Shown here: positions 60,125 to 64,000 of the stretch, one piece after another
How the letters are laid out: every line of letters starts with the position of its first letter
Numbering within the stretch: position 1 is the stretch's first letter
Assembly: GCA_036389295.1 (NCBI GenBank)
Contig: DASVQB010000052.1
Span: 1 to 64,000, forward strand
Origin: AC-37 sp036389295
GTDB lineage: Bacteria; Actinomycetota; Thermoleophilia; Solirubrobacterales; Thermoleophilaceae
Direction: 5' to 3'
Length of the DNA stretch: 64,000 nt
The notes under the pieces: model-generated
What the model saw: the letters and a program-made list of their open reading frames with translations, nothing else
Told to the model about the DNA's origin: nothing
Database searches by the model: none
Translations under genes and position numbers: made by a program

Positions 60125-60826
60125 CTAGCTCATCCCGGCCGCCGGGCGGATGCCGTGGTAGTCGGGCGTGTGCTCCCACTCGGAGTCCGTCTCGCGCAGG
60201 ACCATGAGCCCCACCGAGCCGAACCCGACGACCAGCAGCGCCGCGCCGACGATCCCCAGCGCGAGCACCCCGGCCGGGAACGCCACGTTCACGCACACGA
60301 CGCCGACCGCGGCGAACAGCGCCATCCACCAGTCGACCACGCGCGCGAGGTACAGGCCGAGCGCCAGCACCACGACCCCGACGCAGCCGGCGAAGCCGAC
60401 CATCGCGATCGGGATCTGGATCCCGGCGGTGTCGTTGATCGAGTCGAGCAGGGCGACGTCGGCCGGCGAGACGCCGTTCGACGCCATCTGCCAGACCGCG
60501 AAGCCCAGCCCGAAGCTCGCCATCGTGGCGAGCAGGCCGAGGACGGCGAGCCCGCCGCCCACCGCCCCGTGCAGCGGCTTGCGCTCGCGCACCATGTGCA
60601 TGAGCCCGAGCACGGCCGGTACGAACAGCGCGACCCCCACCATCGCCAGCAGGTTCGAGAGGTAGTACCTGTCGATGTCGGCCGCGGCGACCCGAAGCTG
60701 GTCCGCCGCCTCCGTCTCGAGGCGCGGGGAGATCACGAGCGCCGCGAGAACGAGCAGCGGCGCCAGCACCATGCACGCACCTGCGATCGTCTTCCGCAGG
60801 TGCTGCGAGTCCGAAAAGCCGGTCAT
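60125..60826 (-). CDS. Multispanning membrane protein of unknown function
   Basis: A 233-residue integral membrane protein with about six or seven hydrophobic helices (for example near residues 15-35, 60-80, 95-120, 140-165, 170-190, 190-215) and a short soluble C-terminus containing SEWEHTPDYHG. I do not recognise the family; it is reminiscent of DUF4386-type proteins only in layout. The ATG at 60826 is chosen over an in-frame ATG 51 bases upstream because a strong AAAGGAGG lies five bases before it, one of the few canonical ribosome binding sites in this window. Confidence 0.8.
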   Translation of the reverse strand: MTGFSDSQHLRKTIAGACMVLAPLLVLAALVISPRLETEAADQLRVAAADIDRYYLSNLLAMVGVALFVPAVLGLMHMVRERKPLHGAVGGGLAVLGLLATMASFGLGFAVWQMASNGVSPADVALLDSINDTAGIQIPIAMVGFAGCVGVVVLALGLYLARVVDWWMALFAAVGVVCVNVAFPAGVLALGIVGAALLVVGFGSVGLMVLRETDSEWEHTPDYHGIRPAAGMS

Positions 60827-60947
60827 CAAACCCTCCTTTGGGTCCGATCGATTCGCTTGACGGAGGTACCCCCTCATGTGGCTTTCGTTACAAGATCCAC
60901 CGGCGAGACGTGCTGCAAGGTCGCGCCCACGCCACCGCGCCGGTCTC

Positions 60948-60964
60948 GGGTCGCATAGCGACCC
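60948..60964. other. Short hairpin in divergent promoter region
   Basis: GGGTCGC-ATA-GCGACCC is a perfect 7-base stem. It shares the core TCGCATAGCGA with repeat copy A at 2757-2803 but nothing else. It stands 20 bases before TAAGGT (60985-60990), the presumed -10 of the next gene. The remainder of 60827-60947 shows no gene. Confidence 0.4.
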
Positions 60965-60996
60965 TTGGGCAGCACGGTGCCGGGTAAGGTGCCGGC

Positions 60997-61857
60997 ATGG
61001 CCCGCCGCTCCCCGCTCGTCCTGGCCGCCGTCGTCGCGGCGCTGTGGCTCGCTCCGCCGGGCGCCCGCGCCGCGGGCGAGGCCCACGTCGAGACCCACAC
61101 GGCGACGAGCCCCGCCGGCGAGGTCAGGGCCGAGCTGCGGTACACCAAGCGCGACCTCTTCATGTACGAGGACGTGCGGGTCAAGATCACGCGCGCCGGG
61201 CAGGTGCTGCTCGACGCCCCGGTCCCGCCGCCGTGCGACGAGTGCCCGATCAACCCCTCGGGCGGCGGCGACTTCGACTCGATGCAGCTCCTCGACCTCG
61301 ACAAGGACGGCGAGCCCGAGGCGATGGTCGACCTCTACACCGGCGGCGCCCACTGCTGCCTGTTCTCGGTGATCTACGGCTACCGCGCGGCGACGAACGT
61401 CTACGACCACACGATCCAGGGCTGGCAGGACGCCGGCTACACGCTGAAGGACCTCGACGGCGACGGGTCGCCGGAGTTCCGCTCGGCCGACGCCCGCTTC
61501 GCCTACGCGTTCACCGCGTACGTCTTCTCCGGCTTCCCGATCCAGGTCTTCCGCTACCGGGACCTCGACATGACCGACGTCACGCGGAGGTTCAAGCGGC
61601 TCGTGAAGCGCGACGCCCGCTCGCACCTGAAGATCTACCGCCGCGCGCGCAAGGACGAGGACGCCGACGTGCGCGGGTTCCTCGCGGCGTACGTGGCGGA
61701 CAAGTACCGGCTCGGGCAGGGGAAGAGCGCCTGGTCGCTCGTGTACGCGGCCTACCGCCGCGGCGAGCTGCACGGCCCGACCGGCGACGAGAGCGCGAGC
61801 GGCAAGGGCTACATCAAGGCCCTGCGGAAGTTCCTGAGGCAGCTCGGGTACAGCTAG
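60997..61857 (+). CDS. Secreted protein with Asp-rich (FG-GAP-like) repeats
   Basis: A 286-residue exported protein with a signal peptide (about 1-26). Two Asp-rich loops, LDLDKDGEPEAMVDLYTGG and LKDLDGDGSPEF, resemble the calcium-binding repeats of FG-GAP/VCBS proteins. A PPPCDECPINPSGGGD segment and AHCC supply four cysteines likely to form disulfides. The C-terminal 90 residues are basic and helical (RRFKRLVKRDAR, KALRKFLRQLG). No enzyme motif is seen. The ATG at 60997 is six bases after TAAGGT with no ribosome binding site, a textbook leaderless layout. Confidence 0.8.
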   Translation: MARRSPLVLAAVVAALWLAPPGARAAGEAHVETHTATSPAGEVRAELRYTKRDLFMYEDVRVKITRAGQVLLDAPVPPPCDECPINPSGGGDFDSMQLLDLDKDGEPEAMVDLYTGGAHCCLFSVIYGYRAATNVYDHTIQGWQDAGYTLKDLDGDGSPEFRSADARFAYAFTAYVFSGFPIQVFRYRDLDMTDVTRRFKRLVKRDARSHLKIYRRARKDEDADVRGFLAAYVADKYRLGQGKSAWSLVYAAYRRGELHGPTGDESASGKGYIKALRKFLRQLGYS

Positions 61858-61866
61858 GCGCGCCGC

Positions 61867-62967
61867 TCAGCGCGCGGGCGGGCGGGCACGGCGGACGACC
61901 GACTCGCAGTCGCTCGCCACCTTGTCCCTGGGGTCCGCGAGGACGCGGTCGCGGCCCGTCCCGCACTCGACCCGGTCGAGGTAGCGGGTGGCCTCGAAGA
62001 CCTCGCGGACGTCGACGAAGTCGTTGCCCGGGCCCGCGTAGACCCTGTTGGTCGCGCCGCCGGTCTCGCGGACGCGGTCGTCGCCCGAGCCGAGCTCGAT
62101 CCGGTTCGGGCCGAACGGCGGCGGCTGGACGCGGTCGTCGCCAGCCTTCGCGATCATCCTCGCGGGCTCCCAGCCGTACGGCGCGCCCATGTAGTCGTCG
62201 CCGTTCGAGCCCTTGAACAGCGAGCCGCCGCCCCTGACCGGGCGCCCGACCGCCTCGCAGTCGGACGCGATCGTGTCGGTCAGGTCGGCGAGCACGAAGT
62301 CCTGCCCGCCGCCGCAGCCGATCGTGTCGCGGCCGCGCGTGTAGAAGGAGCCGGCCTCTGTGCCGACGTCCTCGACGTAGGCGGCCGAGATCCGGTCCGG
62401 CCCCGACCCGCCGGCGACCACGTCGTCGCCGTCGCCCGGGCCGATGCTCGCCCCGCGGCTGCCGCTCCCGAGCGTGTCGGCGCTCTCACCGCCGCCCAGG
62501 ACCTCGACGTCGGCCTCGACGTCGTCGATCCCGGCCGGACCGTCGTCGGCCACGCCGTCGTTGTCCAGGTGCACCGGCGGGACCGACTGGCCGCAGTAGA
62601 TCGCGGTGTCGCGTCCCGTCCCGCCGCTGTAGCGGACGGGCACGGAGATCGTGGGGACGATGCAGATGCGGTCGTCGCCGTCGCGGTGCTCGACGTTCAC
62701 CGCCGTGACGCCCTGGCCCGAGCACACGATGCCGAACTCGCCGCCGGCGTGGCAGCCCGCGCCGATGTCGCGCGGGATGGTGGAGTTCTCGTAGACCTCG
62801 AGGTCGCCGTTCGGCGCCTGGCGGATGCCGGAGTCGTTGCGCTCGCCCCGGTCGGCGACGTAGCGGAGGACGCCGTCCTCGACGCGGATCGACATGGCGC
62901 CGGCGCTCGCGGGCGCGATCGCCGCGATCAGGGCCAGGGCGGAGAGGGTCGCGAGTCCGTGCCGCAC
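61867..62967 (-). CDS. Secreted RTX-like calcium-binding repeat protein
   Basis: A 366-residue exported protein with a signal peptide (about 1-26). Degenerate nonapeptide-type repeats of the hemolysin/RTX kind are scattered over residues 130-345: GPGDGDDVVAGGSGPDRI, GSNGDDYMG, AGDDRVQ, LGSGDDRVRE and AGPGNDFVDV. About eight cysteines and ASDCEAV/ASDCESV repeats suggest disulfides, unusual for true RTX proteins. It is likely a calcium-stabilised surface protein without catalytic role. Start is GTG at 62967. It is convergent with the previous gene and follows the HAD phosphatase gene by 56 bases. Confidence 0.8.
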   Translation of the reverse strand: MRHGLATLSALALIAAIAPASAGAMSIRVEDGVLRYVADRGERNDSGIRQAPNGDLEVYENSTIPRDIGAGCHAGGEFGIVCSGQGVTAVNVEHRDGDDRICIVPTISVPVRYSGGTGRDTAIYCGQSVPPVHLDNDGVADDGPAGIDDVEADVEVLGGGESADTLGSGSRGASIGPGDGDDVVAGGSGPDRISAAYVEDVGTEAGSFYTRGRDTIGCGGGQDFVLADLTDTIASDCEAVGRPVRGGGSLFKGSNGDDYMGAPYGWEPARMIAKAGDDRVQPPPFGPNRIELGSGDDRVRETGGATNRVYAGPGNDFVDVREVFEATRYLDRVECGTGRDRVLADPRDKVASDCESVVRRARPPAR

Positions 62968-63023
62968 GACCGCTCGAACAGCGGCGGGCGGCCGGAGTTG
63001 CGCAGGCGCGCCGGCGGGCGCGC

Positions 63024-63845
63024 TCAGCGAGCCTCGGCCAGCGACCGGACCACGGCCTCGTAGAAGCCCTCGCCCATCGGCTCCTCGGTGATCTCGACGT
63101 TCGGCCGGCCCGCCACCGCCTCGCGGATCGAGGGATCCTTCTCGGCCGCGTTCGCCACGAGGAAGAAGCGTCCGACGGCGCCCGCCACGTCGAGGTCCTC
63201 GCGCGAGTCGCCCACCCCGATGCACTCCTCCGGCCGGTAGCCGCGGGCGCGCATGTGTGCCCGGACGGCGTCCGCCTTGGAGGCCTCGCGCGGGATCAGG
63301 TGGTACGCGTGCGGCGGGCCCGGGAGGTCCTGGAGCGTCTCCTTCGGCGAGATCGCCCCGTTGTCGACGAGGCGCAGCCGCCCGTGGCCGTGCTCGGCGA
63401 GCAGCGCGTCCGCCTCGGCGGCGTCGACCAGGCCGCGGAAGAGGTGGGAGAACTCGCGGTCGCGGTGCCACGGGGCGTGCGGCTCGAGCCGGCCGGGGTA
63501 GGCGTCGAGCAGCAGGCGCGGCGCGCCCGACTCCTCCACGAGCTGGTGGACCGTCTTGCCGTCGGCCGGCTGGAGGTCGCCGGTCAGGAACGTCTCCTCG
63601 CCGTCGACCACGAGGCCGCAGCCGACCTCGAAGATGTAGGCGGTCTGGCCGATCAGCCGGGCGTCCTCCATCACCTGGGCGCGCCGGCGGCCGGACTTGA
63701 GCACCACCTCGACGCCCGCCCGGTGGCAGGCCTCGAGCGCGCGGGCCGGCAGCAGCGTGAAGCCGCCGGCCGCATCGCGGAACAGCGACGCGCCGCGGCC
63801 GAGCAGCGTGCCGTCGAGGTCGGTGTACACGCACCGGATGGCCAT
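63024..63845 (-). CDS. HAD-IIB phosphatase, mannosyl-3-phosphoglycerate phosphatase-like
   Basis: A 273-residue HAD phosphatase with a C2B cap. Motif I is YTDLDGTLLG (D9, D11), motif II is the Ser in LKSGRRRAQ, motif III the Lys in ASKADAVRAH, motif IV GVGDSREDL. The order and the SGR/ASKADAV elements are those of the mannosyl-3-phosphoglycerate phosphatase (MpgP/YedP) branch, which makes the osmolyte mannosylglycerate; sucrose phosphatase-like enzymes are close. No matching synthase gene is in view, so substrate is uncertain. The ATG at 63845 lies seven bases after TAGGCG, in a 25-base divergent promoter region. Confidence 0.85.
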   Translation of the reverse strand: MAIRCVYTDLDGTLLGRGASLFRDAAGGFTLLPARALEACHRAGVEVVLKSGRRRAQVMEDARLIGQTAYIFEVGCGLVVDGEETFLTGDLQPADGKTVHQLVEESGAPRLLLDAYPGRLEPHAPWHRDREFSHLFRGLVDAAEADALLAEHGHGRLRLVDNGAISPKETLQDLPGPPHAYHLIPREASKADAVRAHMRARGYRPEECIGVGDSREDLDVAGAVGRFFLVANAAEKDPSIREAVAGRPNVEITEEPMGEGFYEAVVRSLAEAR

Positions 63846-63852
63846 CGGCGGG

Positions 63853-63862
63853 CGCCTACTAT
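63853..63862. promoter_or_regulatory. Divergent promoter with overlapping -10-like hexamers
   Basis: CGCCTACTAT holds TACTAT on the plus strand, eight bases before the GTG at 63871, and TAGGCG on the minus strand, seven bases before the ATG at 63845. They share one TA. The minus hexamer lacks the final T, so this is the weakest of four such sites. The intergenic region is 25 bases. Confidence 0.45.
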
Positions 63863-63870
63863 GGCAAGCC

Positions 63871-64000
63871 GTGGCAGTGACCCGCGAGACCGCGCCCTGG
63901 GAGGGGCTGATCGAGGACGGCCGCGGCGAGCAGGTCGTCTACGAGGGGCGGCTCGGCGCGCGGCGGGCCGACACCGTGGCGGTCCCCGACGACCTCCACC
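63871..64000 (+). CDS. Partial gene, possible DEAD/DEAH-box helicase N-terminus
   Basis: Only 43 residues are visible before the window ends, from a GTG at 63871. The segment VVYEGRLGARRADTVAVPDD followed by LH recalls the N-terminus of actinobacterial superfamily 2 helicases with a C-terminal DUF1998 zinc domain (MrfA-like), where a similar stretch precedes the Q-motif. This rests on a short match and is tentative. TACTAT lies eight bases before the start. Confidence 0.4.
   Translation, partial: MAVTRETAPWEGLIEDGRGEQVVYEGRLGARRADTVAVPDDLH

Overview
This is a very G+C-rich chromosomal window with dense gene packing, high-GC third codon positions, many GTG and a few TTG starts, and many starts that carry a TANNNT hexamer 6-10 bases upstream instead of a ribosome binding site (leaderless pattern). 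Gene content and style point to a free-living actinobacterium, most likely class Thermoleophilia (Solirubrobacterales/Gaiellales type). That placement is inference, drawn from gene style and from Arg/Ala-rich C-terminal modules on secreted proteins. I see no tRNA, rRNA, CRISPR array, insertion sequence, integrase or prophage. No gene-free stretch reaches 300 bases; the longest gaps (6198-6369, 60827-60996, 21352-21486, 34157-34286, 2705-2830) hold promoters, inverted repeats or terminator-like hairpins.

Layout. 1-5.2 kb: partial membrane protein, PLP aminotransferase, D-Ala-D-Ala ligase, bifunctional-nuclease-type protein, glycosyltransferase, small membrane protein. 4.6-6.2 kb: NarL-type two-component system. 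6.4-12.9 kb: secreted subtilase, small SRPBCC-like protein, acyl-CoA carboxylase carboxyltransferase subunit and two tandem membrane-protein paralogues. 12.8-14.1 kb: ornithine-cyclodeaminase-family enzyme and a small acidic protein, divergent. 14.1-19.5 kb: sulfur assimilation block (rhodanese, siroheme sulfite reductase, APS reductase, APS kinase, ATP sulfurylase, TauE-type transporter). 19.6-21.4 kb: biotin carboxylase/biotin carrier subunit. 21.5-27.4 kb: two large secreted proteins around an MFS transporter. 27.4-32.3 kb: cupin, unknown 508-residue protein, two-domain sulfurtransferase, PEP-mutase-superfamily enzyme, small helical protein, RibD/DHFR-like reductase. 32.3-35.8 kb (minus): secreted metzincin-like protease, MBL hydrolase, HAD dehalogenase. 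35.9-38.7 kb: sucCD and a glycosyltransferase. 38.7-42.2 kb: second aminotransferase, a frameshifted membrane protein, nicotinate phosphoribosyltransferase. 42.2-46.1 kb: membrane protein with no canonical start codon, coupled to a MacB/FtsX-type ABC exporter. 46.1-49.4 kb: DtxR-family regulator divergent from an ATP-dependent DNA ligase, then a PQQ-type sugar dehydrogenase. 49.5-53.6 kb: macro-domain protein, glycerate kinase, methyltransferase and a TolB-like secreted protein in one translationally coupled run. 53.6-59.2 kb (minus): glycolate oxidase glcDEF with malate synthase A. 59.2-64 kb: hydrolase, membrane protein, secreted proteins, HAD phosphatase and the start of a possible helicase.

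How the genes fit together. The sulfur block can carry sulfate to sulfide with APS as branch point, and its promoter lies inside a long inverted repeat. Glycolate would be oxidised to glyoxylate by GlcDEF and condensed with acetyl-CoA by malate synthase in the same operon; glycerate kinase nearby offers the alternative exit through glycerate; SucCD supplies the TCA link. No full-length isocitrate lyase is present, so glyoxylate here more likely comes from glycolate than from the glyoxylate shunt.

The most unusual signals are regulatory: four divergent gene pairs separated by only 24-29 bases whose two -10-like hexamers overlap in one shared TA; a leaderless gene whose only plausible start is an ATC; a 47-base hairpin repeat present twice 18.6 kb apart; and a perfect 16-base palindrome before the macro-domain operon.
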